Positions 1 to 5,875 of a DNA stretch of 5,899 nucleotides are shown here, piece by piece. Origin of the DNA: an uncultured Ruminococcus sp. (GTDB lineage Bacteria; Bacillota; Clostridia; Oscillospirales; CAG-272); assembly GCA_902778205.1 (NCBI GenBank), contig CACYWX010000216.1, positions 1-5,899 of the forward strand, given 5' to 3'. The notes below the pieces were generated by a model, which had not been told where the DNA came from, did not search any database, and saw nothing but the letters and a program-made list of their open reading frames with translations. The position numbers were made by a program, and so were the translations under genes. Positions within the stretch are counted from its first letter, which is position 1. Each line of letters opens with the position of its first letter.

Positions 1-305
1 CCTATTTCAATCCACACTCCCCGTGGGGGGAGTGACGGGGCGGGCCCGGCACCGGCGACACGAACAGAAATTTCAATCCACACTCCCCGTGGGGGGAGTG
101 ACTCCTGGCGAGGTCGACGATCTGGAGACACTGGAAAATTTCAATCCACACTCCCCGTGGGGGGAGTGACAGTACTGTGCCTTTTCGGGATTGTCCATAT
201 GTACATTTCAATCCACACTCCCCGTGGGGGGAGTGACTTCTCCTTCTCAAAAAACACGGCGATGTTCATATCATTTCAATCCACACTCCCCGTGGGGGGA
301 GTGAC
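1..305 (-). CRISPR. Type I-C CRISPR array, leader-proximal part (5 repeats, 4 complete spacers; continues past the left edge)
   Basis: Five identical 33-nt repeats lie at 4-36, 70-102, 138-170, 205-237 and 273-305. Spacers between them are at 37-69 (33 nt), 103-137 (35), 171-204 (34) and 238-272 (35), all different. On the plus strand each repeat begins ATTTCAATCCAC; on the minus strand it ends GTGGATTGAAAT, the usual 3' end of type I-C repeats. The array is therefore transcribed leftward, like the cas genes, with the leader on the cas2 side, so 273-305 is the leader-end repeat and spacer 238-272 the most recently acquired. The leftmost repeat is not degenerate and bases 1-3 would belong to another spacer, so the array probably continues outside the window. 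The spacer targets cannot be identified by eye. An 82-codon frame open through repeats and spacers is not a gene. Confidence 0.98.
273..305 (-). repeat. CRISPR repeat unit with hairpin (leader-proximal copy)
   Basis: In crRNA sense the repeat contains an 8-bp perfect stem, CACTCCCC paired with GGGGAGTG, around a 4-nt CCAC loop. It is preceded by GT and followed by an 11-nt tail, TGGATTGAAAT. In type I-C, Cas5c (Cas5d) cuts at the 3' base of this hairpin and leaves an 11-nt 5' handle on the crRNA; cutting after the last stem G (repeat position 22) gives exactly 11 nt here. The cleavage site is inferred from the family. All five copies in the window have the same sequence. Confidence 0.9.
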
Positions 306-341
306 TGCGGAAAGAACAGGATCTGCTCGTTTCCGCTTCCC

Positions 342-371
342 TTTAGTTGTCAGAAATGCTCAAAAAGTCAA
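342..371 (-). promoter_or_regulatory. Candidate leader promoter (weak)
   Basis: On the minus strand TTGACT (371-366) matches five of six bases of the sigma-70/SigA -35 consensus. At 18-nt spacing lies ACTAAA (347-342), which matches TATAAT at only three positions. A transcript would start about 30 nt before the first repeat, a sensible place for array transcription. The -10 is weak, so this is only a candidate. Confidence 0.25.
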
Positions 372-395
372 AATCAAATCGTGCTTTTCTTTGAA

Positions 396-466
396 GCGAG
401 AACCGGAATCCAGCCAAAATCCGGGTGCGAATGCGCGGAGGTTCTCTGTCTGCTTCCGGTTCGCGC
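396..466. repeat. Inverted repeat between cas2 and the leader core (13-nt arms, 12 matching)
   Basis: The arm at 396-408 reads GCGAGAACCGGAA. The arm at 454-466 reads TTCCGGTTCGCGC, whose reverse complement differs at one position. The 45-nt interval is 409-453. The right arm ends directly at the cas2 stop codon (469-467). The loop is long and no T-tract follows directly on the minus strand, so this is not a standard intrinsic terminator. It could be a protein-binding site, a long-range RNA stem between the cas and array transcripts, or chance. Confidence 0.55.
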
Positions 467-757
467 TCAGAGGATCAGCGCGTCCTCCGGGTCATACGCG
501 TTCTTCACGCCGTAGTGCTCGATCCGGCCGGCGTAGCGATCGCCCAGGTTGTAGATCCGCAGGCTGTCCCGCTTTTCGTCCATGGCCTTCCGGAGCTTGT
601 CCCGGACGACGATCAGCTGCGCGTTGTCCAGGTCGCATTCAAATACGGAGTTCTGCACGCGCTGTCCGTAGTTGACGCAGATTCTGGCAACCTTGGAAAG
701 CCGTTTTCGCCCGGAGGGGTCCGAGGTGCTCACGTCGTAGGTGATCAGTGTCAGCAT
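467..757 (-). CDS. cas2: CRISPR-associated endoribonuclease/adaptation protein Cas2 (type I-C)
   Basis: This 96-residue protein has the usual Cas2 length. Cas2 forms the central dimer of the Cas1-Cas2 integrase that holds a prespacer and inserts it at the leader-repeat junction. The N-terminal strand LTLITYDVS carries the conserved aspartate D8 of the ferredoxin-like Cas2 fold. The stretches GRKRLSKVARIC, YGQRVQNSVFEC and DSLRIYNLG match type I-C Cas2 proteins closely, and the tail YDPEDALIL is also typical. The ATG lies 6 nt past the cas1 stop. An AGGA (764-761) that begins inside that stop region is the likely ribosome binding site, only 3 nt from the ATG, so translation is probably coupled to cas1. 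It is the last gene before the leader. Role and family are secure; any nuclease activity of this copy is unknown. Confidence 0.97.
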   Translation of the reverse strand: MLTLITYDVSTSDPSGRKRLSKVARICVNYGQRVQNSVFECDLDNAQLIVVRDKLRKAMDEKRDSLRIYNLGDRYAGRIEHYGVKNAYDPEDALIL

Positions 758-763
758 GCTTCC

Positions 764-1813
764 TCACTTCCATAGGAACGGCGGGTAGTCGTCGATGTCC
801 CCGCGGATCGCCTTCGCCAGAAGCCGGGCCTGCAGAAAGGGAATCATTCCCCAGACCGTCTTCTCGGCGAGATACGGATGCACGATTTCCTCCCGCTTCT
901 TTTTCTGCCACTGCGAGAGGAATTCGCGCCGGCTGTCGTCCTTCAGGAGCACCGCGCCGTTTTCCTTCCGCACGAAATCCGATTCGGAAATCACCTTTTT
1001 GTTGATCAGGGTCAGCACGAACCGGTCCACGAACGGCGCGCGGAACTCCTCCACCAGGTCCAGGGCCAGGGAGGCGCGTCCCGGCCGGTCCGTGTGGAAG
1101 AAGCCGGCGTACGGATCCAGTCCGGCGGTCTCCAGCGCGGCGGAGCACACCGACGTCATCAGAGAGTAGCCGAAGGACAGCATGGCGTTGACCGGATCGA
1201 GGGGCGGTCTGCGGTTCCGGGAGTCGAAGCCGAAGGCGTCCTTCTGCTGCAGGATCAGCTCGTCGAACACGGAAAAATACCTCTGCGCTCCTTCCCCCTC
1301 CAGACCGCGCAGAGAGTCGGCGTTTTCCGCGCGGTAGGCCGAACGGGAGAAGTCTCTCAGCTGACCTTCCGCGGCGCCGACCGTCTCCCCGTCGATCCGT
1401 CCGGCGTGATCGCTCACCGCGCGGCGGAGAACGGCGGCGCTTCCGGAGAGCTTGGCGGCGATCATGCGGCGCGCAATCGCAAGGGAACGCTCCGGATCGT
1501 CCGCCCAGCGGTACTGCTCCCGCCGCACCAGGATGCTCCCATGCGTCTTTCCGACCGTGCGGCACAGGAATCTTCCGGAGGGCGTCAGAAAGGTGACGGA
1601 CTTTCCGTATTCCGCGCATTTTCCCAACAGGGCCGGGGACGCGCCGACGTATCCGAAGGTCACGATCCCGTCGAGAAGGTGGAGCGGCGTCCGTCCGATC
1701 TCCCGGGACTCCCCGGACTCCGGATCCTCCGCCCGGACGACGGCGTTCTCCCCGTCCAGCGCGAGATAGGCGTTTTCCGTCGTCACGTAGAGCGTGTTGA
1801 GCAGCTTTTTCAT
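764..1813 (-). CDS. cas1: CRISPR-associated integrase Cas1 (type I-C)
   Basis: Cas1 is the metal-dependent integrase that inserts spacers into the array as a Cas1-Cas2 complex. The 349-residue product has normal type I-C length and starts MKKLLNTLYVTTENAYLALDG, a typical beta-rich N-terminal domain. The helical C-terminal domain carries the active-site residues: E172 in LRGLEGEGAQRYF, H240 in GLDPYAGFFH, and the acidic pair D252 and E255 in SLALDLVEEFR. By position these correspond to E. coli Cas1 E141, H208, D218 and D221. NAMLSFGYSLM (209-219) is the usual family helix. The ATG overlaps the cas4 stop as ATGA, and a strong ribosome binding site GGAGGTG (1827-1821) precedes it. The protein looks intact and catalytically competent. 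Confidence 0.98.
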   Translation of the reverse strand: MKKLLNTLYVTTENAYLALDGENAVVRAEDPESGESREIGRTPLHLLDGIVTFGYVGASPALLGKCAEYGKSVTFLTPSGRFLCRTVGKTHGSILVRREQYRWADDPERSLAIARRMIAAKLSGSAAVLRRAVSDHAGRIDGETVGAAEGQLRDFSRSAYRAENADSLRGLEGEGAQRYFSVFDELILQQKDAFGFDSRNRRPPLDPVNAMLSFGYSLMTSVCSAALETAGLDPYAGFFHTDRPGRASLALDLVEEFRAPFVDRFVLTLINKKVISESDFVRKENGAVLLKDDSRREFLSQWQKKKREEIVHPYLAEKTVWGMIPFLQARLLAKAIRGDIDDYPPFLWK

Positions 1814-2478
1814 TCCGAATCACCTCCGAGGTTTTCCTCGTTGTACTGACGCGCGGAGGGAAGGCGGCTCAGCTTCGGAAGGCACTCGTCCTTCAGGGAA
1901 CAGGCTTTGCAGGCCCTGGTCCGCTTCGGCTTCGGCAGCCAGGCCCGGTCCGCGTACCGATGCATTTCCTCCGCGTACCGCCGGACCGTCTCCCGCATGT
2001 CCTCCGTGATTTCCACATGCTGACGCCGCCTGGTCTCGAAGTAGAACAGGGCTCCCTCCGGCACGGCGCAGCAGAGCATCTCCTCGAGGCACATCGCCTG
2101 GGCGGCCAGCTGGAGTGCGTCGCAGGGATCCTCCTTGGGGGACCCGCGCTTGTACTCCACCGGGTAAACCGTCCAGAGTCCTTCGCGGCGGGGAAGGGGG
2201 ATCCCCGTTCTGCTTCTCCGGAACTCCACCGCGTCGCATTCGCCGGACAGACCGAGGCTCCGGGAGAAGACCGGCATGGCGCGGGAGATCACGACCTCTC
2301 CCCGCGACTCGGAGCGGTAGGCGTCGTGGGCGTTTTCGTGCAGGATCCGCCCTTCCGCCGTCCGCGCGTTCTCCTCCCAGACTCCTTCGATGTGGATCAG
2401 CGCCCACTGTCGGCGGCAGAAGGCGAAATGCTGGATGCCGGAGAGCATGAGGAAATCCTCTTCGCGGTATTCCGTCAC
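1810..2478 (-). CDS. cas4: CRISPR-associated Cas4 exonuclease (Fe-S, RecB-like; type I-C)
   Basis: Cas4 trims prespacers and helps set PAM-dependent spacer orientation together with Cas1-Cas2. With the chosen GTG start the product is 222 residues and begins MTEYREEDFLMLSGIQHFAF, matching the usual start of type I-C Cas4. RecB-family nuclease residues are visible: H47 in RILHENAH, D82 in GECDAVEF, E108 and K110 in PVEYKRG, and Q123 in ALQLAAQ. Four cysteines for the 4Fe-4S cluster are C21 (FCRRQW) and C190, C193 and C199 (CKACSLKDEC). The GTG at 2478-2476 overlaps the cas7 stop as GTGA. Another GTG at 2493 would add five residues but has no well-spaced binding site. The nearest GGAG is 14 nt from the chosen start, so coupling to cas7 is likely. 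The function is secure, the exact start less so. Confidence 0.95.
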   Translation of the reverse strand: MTEYREEDFLMLSGIQHFAFCRRQWALIHIEGVWEENARTAEGRILHENAHDAYRSESRGEVVISRAMPVFSRSLGLSGECDAVEFRRSRTGIPLPRREGLWTVYPVEYKRGSPKEDPCDALQLAAQAMCLEEMLCCAVPEGALFYFETRRRQHVEITEDMRETVRRYAEEMHRYADRAWLPKPKRTRACKACSLKDECLPKLSRLPSARQYNEENLGGDSE

Positions 2479-3359
2479 CCCATGCGGATGCACTCCACGC
2501 CCGCGGGCATTTCGTCCACCGTGACGGTGTAGTCCTCAAAGCGCCGCGGAGCTCTGGAGGGATCGTTCCGCTCCACATGGACCGCCCGGAAGAGCTTGTA
2601 GGCGGGGGCGTTCCCGAGCTCGCCCGCGTGCCTGAAGACGATCAGCTCCCGCACGGCCATGTTTCCTCTCGCGGCGGAGTGATCGTGCTCGAACATGCCG
2701 AGAATCGCCTCCCACAGCAGGCTGAGGTCGTCCTCCGAGAAGCCGGTGACCTTCCGCGCCAGATTCGCCGAGACGTAGCCCTCGCACCGGTAGAGGCCGT
2801 AGGGAACGATGTACTTCGAACCCATTTCGGTGCCCTTCTTTTCCGCGTCCGCTTCCGTGGTTATCGCGACGCGGGTGATGGTGATCTCCTGGGGAACGAT
2901 GGGATCCACGGACCGGGCAAATCCCAGCTGGACCGGTCCGCGCACCTGGCCGCAGTTCAGCGCGCCCTTCACAAAGGTGGTCATGACCGCGCCGAAGGTC
3001 CGGATGTCGTAGAATTCGGAGCACATATAGTCACGGAGCTTTGCGTCCAGGTTCTCGTCCTTCTTTTTGGCTTCCTTGAGCTTTGAGGGTTCGACGCCGA
3101 CGGCCGCGCAGGCTTCCGCGTCGCTCCGGTTCAGCGGGACGCCGTCCTTGATGTAGATGCGGTATCCGGGCTCGTCCTCCCGGACGGTTTCGACATAATT
3201 GCGGATTTTGCGCTTCAGGCATACGTCCGTGACAAGGCCGAGATTGGTTTCCGGATCCACCCGGGGCATATTTCCGGTGTCGGGGTCGCCGTTGGGGTTT
3301 CCGTTCTCCACGTCGAACAGGATGACGAATTCATATCTGTTGCGGATGGGTTCACTCAT
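2475..3359 (-). CDS. cas7: Cascade backbone protein Cas7c (Csd2 family, type I-C)
   Basis: Cas7 subunits polymerise along the crRNA spacer to form the backbone of the type I-C Cascade. The 294-residue product is within the normal range. Family features in order are FVILFDVENGNPNGDPDTGN (11-30), the signature start of Csd2/Cas7c; PRVDPETNLGLVTDVCLKRK (32-51); the central RTFGAVMTT (120-128); and GPVQLGFARSVDPI (141-154). The frame is open for 15 more codons upstream, but the ATG at 3359 is preferred because it gives the conserved N-terminus and follows a strong binding site, GGGAGGA (3374-3368), at good spacing. It overlaps the end of cas8c by 8 nt and the start of cas4 by 4 nt, so the three genes are translationally linked. 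Confidence 0.97.
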   Translation of the reverse strand: MSEPIRNRYEFVILFDVENGNPNGDPDTGNMPRVDPETNLGLVTDVCLKRKIRNYVETVREDEPGYRIYIKDGVPLNRSDAEACAAVGVEPSKLKEAKKKDENLDAKLRDYMCSEFYDIRTFGAVMTTFVKGALNCGQVRGPVQLGFARSVDPIVPQEITITRVAITTEADAEKKGTEMGSKYIVPYGLYRCEGYVSANLARKVTGFSEDDLSLLWEAILGMFEHDHSAARGNMAVRELIVFRHAGELGNAPAYKLFRAVHVERNDPSRAPRRFEDYTVTVDEMPAGVECIRMG

Positions 3360-3735
3360 GGTCTGTATCCTCCCTGATCTCTTTGTTTTTCGGATTCGGT
3401 TCAAAGCGCTTCTGTCTCTTATGGTAATAGCCGATCTGGAAAATCCCCTGATCGTTCAGATCCATCTGGGCCGGATAGCTCTCCGTGATCTTGGACATCA
3501 GCTCGTTCAGCTGCCTGGAGTAGTACACCTTTGAACCGCCGTCCAGCTTGCGCAGATGATGGTTCGCCAGCTCGATCAGCCGCGGGAAGACCAGCGCGGG
3601 CGTCGTGCAGGCGGATGTAAAGAACCGGTCCTTGATGGTGGTCACGCCGCTTGCCGTTTCCTGGACCGCCTCCAATACGGCGAACAGTTCTCCGAGAACG
3701 TAGGGGAGATAGGTTGTTTCTTCGTTCAGCTTCAC
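3352..3735 (-). CDS. cas11c: Internally translated small subunit Cas11c (within cas8c)
   Basis: Type I-C systems are known to make a separate small subunit, Cas11c, from an internal start in cas8c; several copies line the belly of Cascade. Here codon 468 of cas8c is GTG (3735-3733), preceded at ideal distance by a full-consensus Shine-Dalgarno AAGGAGGT (3750-3743). Starting there in the cas8c frame gives 127 residues beginning MKLNEETTYLPYVLGELFAV, close to the known Cas11c size. The region looks helical and contains the family motifs ATP-like FPRLIELANHHLRKL (517-531 of Cas8c) and DQGIFQIGYYHKRQ (562-575), common at the Cas8c C-terminus. No ATG occurs near this point and the next methionine is M547, so GTG is the only sensible start. 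That the product is made is inferred from the sequence plus family knowledge. Confidence 0.85.
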   Translation of the reverse strand: MKLNEETTYLPYVLGELFAVLEAVQETASGVTTIKDRFFTSACTTPALVFPRLIELANHHLRKLDGGSKVYYSRQLNELMSKITESYPAQMDLNDQGIFQIGYYHKRQKRFEPNPKNKEIREDTDHE

Positions 3736-5136
3736 GCCGAGCACCTCCTTGTATTTCGGGTAGTCCGGATGATGGATCCGGTTTCGCAGAAGGAACGCCT
3801 TGACTGCCGCCGCTTTTCCGGCCCGGACGTCGCGCTCCGAATAGATGCGGGAGAGGATCTGCCGGTAAAAGGTCTCCGGGAAATCGCCGCCGGTCAGCAC
3901 GGCCCGGAGCAGGTCGCCGCTCAGCTGAGGAGACGGGTCTCCCACCGCCTTTCCGTCCGCGCCTTTCCGGACCGTTTCGCCGAGCAGTCTCCAGAGCGGC
4001 ATATGCTCCGGCGCGCCGACGATCGACAGCTCCTCGTAAAACCGCTCGAAATTCCGGGCCAGGTCCCCGAAAGACGTGTCGTGGAAGAACCGTACGGAGA
4101 CGCGGGCATTGTTGGGCGAGAGGGCGAGGATGAAAAAGCGGTTCGACGGATCCAGCGGGAAGTCCCGGAAGACGGCCGCCTCCCTGCGGGCGATCCTTTT
4201 GAGTATGCCGTCGAGATCCGCGTCCGTCACCTCGTCGTTTCCGCCGTCGAGGAAGAAGGTCATGAAATCCTGATACGCGGGCTCGGCGCCCTCGGCCCAG
4301 TAGACCACGGTGGCGTCGCCGATGAACTGCCGGTGCGCGGGATCCGCCAGCAGACGGTTCAGCGCGGTGGTGTAGGCGAAGGCGGCGTATTTGCCGACCG
4401 GGGCGTTGAGGCTCTGCTCCTTGCCGAAGGAGGTAAAGGAATCCGCGTTGAAGGAGACGATGGCCGCGCCGGAGGACTGCGCTCCCCTCACGCCCTTCAC
4501 TGCGGGGTGTACTTTTTCGGGAACGGCACGCTTTCCGGTGACGAGACAGACGGCGGTCTCTCCCTTTTCTTCATCCTTCCCGCCGTAGGCCTCCTGCCAG
4601 GCCGCGGCGATATCCGGGTCTTCTGCGGCGAAACGATCCTTCACGAAGAATGTGACGTTTCCGCCGCTCTTTGCGAGCTCGTCGCGGACCCCTCCCACGG
4701 CGGGATGGTCGGCGGCCTCCTCCGGCTTCCAGCTCCGGAAAAAGGCGCATACGGCGCGGGCGGCGGGAGAGGTGTGTCCTTCCAGCACGGAAAGGTGATA
4801 ATCCCTCGATGCCGCAAAGCATTCGGGAGCTCGTTTCACGTCCTTTTCCGCGTCCGATTTCGCCAGCCCGAGGATGTAGGCCGGATTGTCGCAGAGAAAA
4901 TCCGGCAGGATCCCGGAGGACCGCTTGAACGGCGCGGGCAGGAGCATGGTTCGCGGGACCTCGACGGTTTTTCCCTTCTGCTCCTTCGGCTCGGAGAGGG
5001 CGTTCACCGCCAGGACCTCTCCCGATCCGTTCAGCTCCAGCATCCAGGAGACCCGCACCTGCGCCCATCCGTCCCGCGGGCTCTCCCCTTTGGCGGCAAG
5101 GGCCTCGTAATACCGTACCAGCGACTCGAGAATCAT
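3352..5136 (-). CDS. cas8c: Cascade large subunit Cas8c (Csd1 family, type I-C)
   Basis: Cas8c is the large Cascade subunit that recognises the PAM and helps recruit Cas3. The 594-residue product has the usual Csd1 length. It begins MILESLVRYYEAL, typical of the family. Conserved stretches include FKRSSGILPDFLCDNPAYIL (70-89), CLVTGKRAVPEKVHPAVKGV (197-216), SSGAAIVSFNADSFTSFGKE (221-240), NAPVGKYAAFAYTTALNRLL (244-263) and NRFFILALSPNNARVSVRFF (332-351). The C-terminal part (about 468-594) is the helical small-subunit-like region and has its own internal start. The ATG overlaps the cas5 stop as ATGA, with GAGGTGA (5147-5141) as binding site. No frameshift or truncation is seen. Confidence 0.97.
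   Translation of the reverse strand: MILESLVRYYEALAAKGESPRDGWAQVRVSWMLELNGSGEVLAVNALSEPKEQKGKTVEVPRTMLLPAPFKRSSGILPDFLCDNPAYILGLAKSDAEKDVKRAPECFAASRDYHLSVLEGHTSPAARAVCAFFRSWKPEEAADHPAVGGVRDELAKSGGNVTFFVKDRFAAEDPDIAAAWQEAYGGKDEEKGETAVCLVTGKRAVPEKVHPAVKGVRGAQSSGAAIVSFNADSFTSFGKEQSLNAPVGKYAAFAYTTALNRLLADPAHRQFIGDATVVYWAEGAEPAYQDFMTFFLDGGNDEVTDADLDGILKRIARREAAVFRDFPLDPSNRFFILALSPNNARVSVRFFHDTSFGDLARNFERFYEELSIVGAPEHMPLWRLLGETVRKGADGKAVGDPSPQLSGDLLRAVLTGGDFPETFYRQILSRIYSERDVRAGKAAAVKAFLLRNRIHHPDYPKYKEVLGVKLNEETTYLPYVLGELFAVLEAVQETASGVTTIKDRFFTSACTTPALVFPRLIELANHHLRKLDGGSKVYYSRQLNELMSKITESYPAQMDLNDQGIFQIGYYHKRQKRFEPNPKNKEIREDTDHE
3368..3374 (-). promoter_or_regulatory. Ribosome binding site that sets the cas7 start
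   Basis: GGGAGGA on the minus strand lies 8 nt before the ATG at 3359-3357, inside the last codons of cas8c. It identifies this ATG as the cas7 start, not the earlier ATG at 3404 in the same open frame. Confidence 0.75.
3743..3750 (-). promoter_or_regulatory. Internal consensus Shine-Dalgarno for Cas11c
   Basis: AAGGAGGT on the minus strand lies inside the cas8c reading frame, 7 nt before the GTG at 3735. It is as good as or better than the sites in front of the full-length cas genes, as expected for an internal start whose product is needed in several copies per complex. Confidence 0.85.
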
Positions 5137-5780
5137 CGGATCACCTCGCAGTTTCTGAGATCGACGACCCCGTCCCTCATCACGGCGCGGAAGAACATGG
5201 GCCGAATATTCTCCCTGTCGCCGTAGTCCATGTCATAGAGCATCCAGCCCAGGTCCCGCTCTCCTTCGCAGGCGGTGCGGATCGGGCGTCCGTCCCATTC
5301 CCGGAAGAACGCGGGGAATTCCCGGGTGCCGAAGTACGGCTGATGATACGCCTGTCCCCGCTCCAGACGGCGGTGGATGATGTCGGCGAACTTGCCCTCG
5401 TTGTCCGTGGCGTTCGCCCGGTCCGTCAGCTCGAAATGCGCCTCGAGCACGTATTTCACGTTGACGAGGATCATGGAGGCTCTCTGCTGGATGTCGTCCT
5501 TCGCGTTGATAAAGGGAATCTCCCCTCCGTTCATCATGGTGCGCACGGCCCTTCCGGACACCACGGACTTCACCTCGTTTCGCCGGATGTTCTGGAACCG
5601 GATGGGGTGGAGGACATGGATCCGGTCGATCACCCATTTCATGCCGGGGTGCCAGTAGACGGCCTCCAGCAGGCCCCGGGCGGCAGACGGCGTGATGATG
5701 TCGTAGCTCACGCGCTCCACCTTCATCTCGGGGCGGGTGAAGCAGGCGTTCGGTCCCCAGACTTCAATCTGAAATCCCAA
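5133..5780 (-). CDS. cas5c: Cascade subunit and crRNA-processing ribonuclease Cas5c (Cas5d, type I-C)
   Basis: In type I-C there is no Cas6; Cas5c itself cuts the array transcript at the repeat hairpin and stays bound to the 5' handle of the crRNA. The 215-residue product starts (as Met) MGFQIEVWGPNACFTRPEMK, the classic Cas5c N-terminus, followed by VERVSYDIITPSAARGLLEA (21-40) and DRIHVLHPIRFQNIRRNEV (52-70). Y42 in AVYWHP and H115 in EAHFE are candidate active-site residues by comparison with characterised Cas5d proteins, but I did not align them formally. The start codon is TTG (5780-5778): a strong AAAGGAGA precedes it, an in-frame TAA lies just upstream (5798-5796), and the family N-terminus begins exactly there. 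It is the first gene of the visible operon. Confidence 0.96.
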   Translation of the reverse strand: MGFQIEVWGPNACFTRPEMKVERVSYDIITPSAARGLLEAVYWHPGMKWVIDRIHVLHPIRFQNIRRNEVKSVVSGRAVRTMMNGGEIPFINAKDDIQQRASMILVNVKYVLEAHFELTDRANATDNEGKFADIIHRRLERGQAYHQPYFGTREFPAFFREWDGRPIRTACEGERDLGWMLYDMDYGDRENIRPMFFRAVMRDGVVDLRNCEVIR

Positions 5781-5785
5781 GGTGG

Positions 5786-5793
5786 TCTCCTTT
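5786..5793 (-). promoter_or_regulatory. Ribosome binding site that supports the TTG start of cas5c
   Basis: AAAGGAGA on the minus strand sits 5 nt before the TTG at 5780-5778. With the in-frame stop just upstream it fixes the start, since no ATG or GTG lies between the stop and the conserved N-terminus. Confidence 0.8.
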
Positions 5794-5847
5794 CTTTATG
5801 GCAATACTCAGAATTAGCTGCACTATGCCCAACAATTAGTTTTTGAT

Positions 5848-5869
5848 CGAACTTTTTCCAAAAAGTTCG
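5848..5869. repeat. Perfect 10-bp-arm AT-rich palindrome upstream of cas5c
   Basis: CGAACTTTTT (5848-5857) and AAAAAGTTCG (5860-5869) are exact reverse complements around a CC centre. As RNA it would need to open a few pairs for a loop, so it may act as DNA (operator or dispersed repeat) more than as a terminator. It sits 68 nt upstream of the cas5c start. With the neighbouring GC hairpin it resembles dispersed intergenic repeats I recall from Clostridia genomes; this is recollection, not a search result. Confidence 0.7.
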
Positions 5870-5875
5870 TGGGGT

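Larger units (their letters stand above)
306..466 (-). promoter_or_regulatory. Probable CRISPR leader between cas2 and the array
   Basis: This 161-nt non-coding stretch separates the cas2 stop codon from the first repeat, on the side where the type I-C leader is expected. It has an AT-rich core: 351-395 is about 31 percent GC, in a window that is otherwise clearly GC-rich. Such a core fits a promoter and possible bending or protein-binding sites used in transcription and spacer integration. A TTGACT hexamer on the minus strand (371-366) is a good -35 candidate, but the best -10 match at 18-nt spacing (ACTAAA, 347-342) is poor. No gene or clear intrinsic terminator is visible here. Confidence 0.75.

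Noticed and set aside
37..69. GC-rich self-complementary stretch in the distal spacer (around GGGCCC)
   Set aside because: Short palindromes are expected in a 76 percent GC spacer; no sign of function.
2..250. An open frame across the array with repeated SHSPHGECGLK units
   Set aside because: The repetition comes from the 33-nt CRISPR repeat; spacers without stops keep the frame open by chance.
306..466. tRNA, tracrRNA-like anti-repeat, or toxin-antitoxin gene in the leader
   Set aside because: No cloverleaf, no stretch complementary to the repeat, and no open frame with a binding site were found.
639..1823. A 394-codon minus-strand open frame overlapping cas1
   Set aside because: It is a shifted reading of cas1, very rich in Arg and Gly; the cas1 frame carries all conserved motifs.
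878..1849. A 323-codon plus-strand open frame opposite cas1
   Set aside because: Antisense shadow in GC-rich sequence with no recognisable domain.
1810..2493. cas4 start at the upstream GTG (2493)
   Set aside because: It adds MHPHG, not seen in the usual type I-C Cas4 start, and a GGA lies directly against the GTG with no proper spacing; the GTGA overlap at 2478 fits the operon pattern better. Not fully excluded.
2475..3404. Longer cas7 start at 3404 adding 15 residues (MNRIRKTKRSGRIQT)
   Set aside because: The extra residues are not part of the family N-terminus and lie within cas8c; the ATG at 3359 has a strong, well-spaced binding site.
3556..5226. A 556-codon plus-strand open frame
   Set aside because: It lies antisense to cas8c and cas5c, has low-complexity, Arg/Gly/Val-rich composition typical of GC-rich antisense frames, and resembles no known protein, while the minus strand encodes clear Cas8c and Cas5c.
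5781..5847. A promoter for cas5c
   Set aside because: Hexamers such as TTGTTG, TTGGGC and CATAGT occur on the minus strand, but no pair with proper spacing matches the consensus well enough to report.
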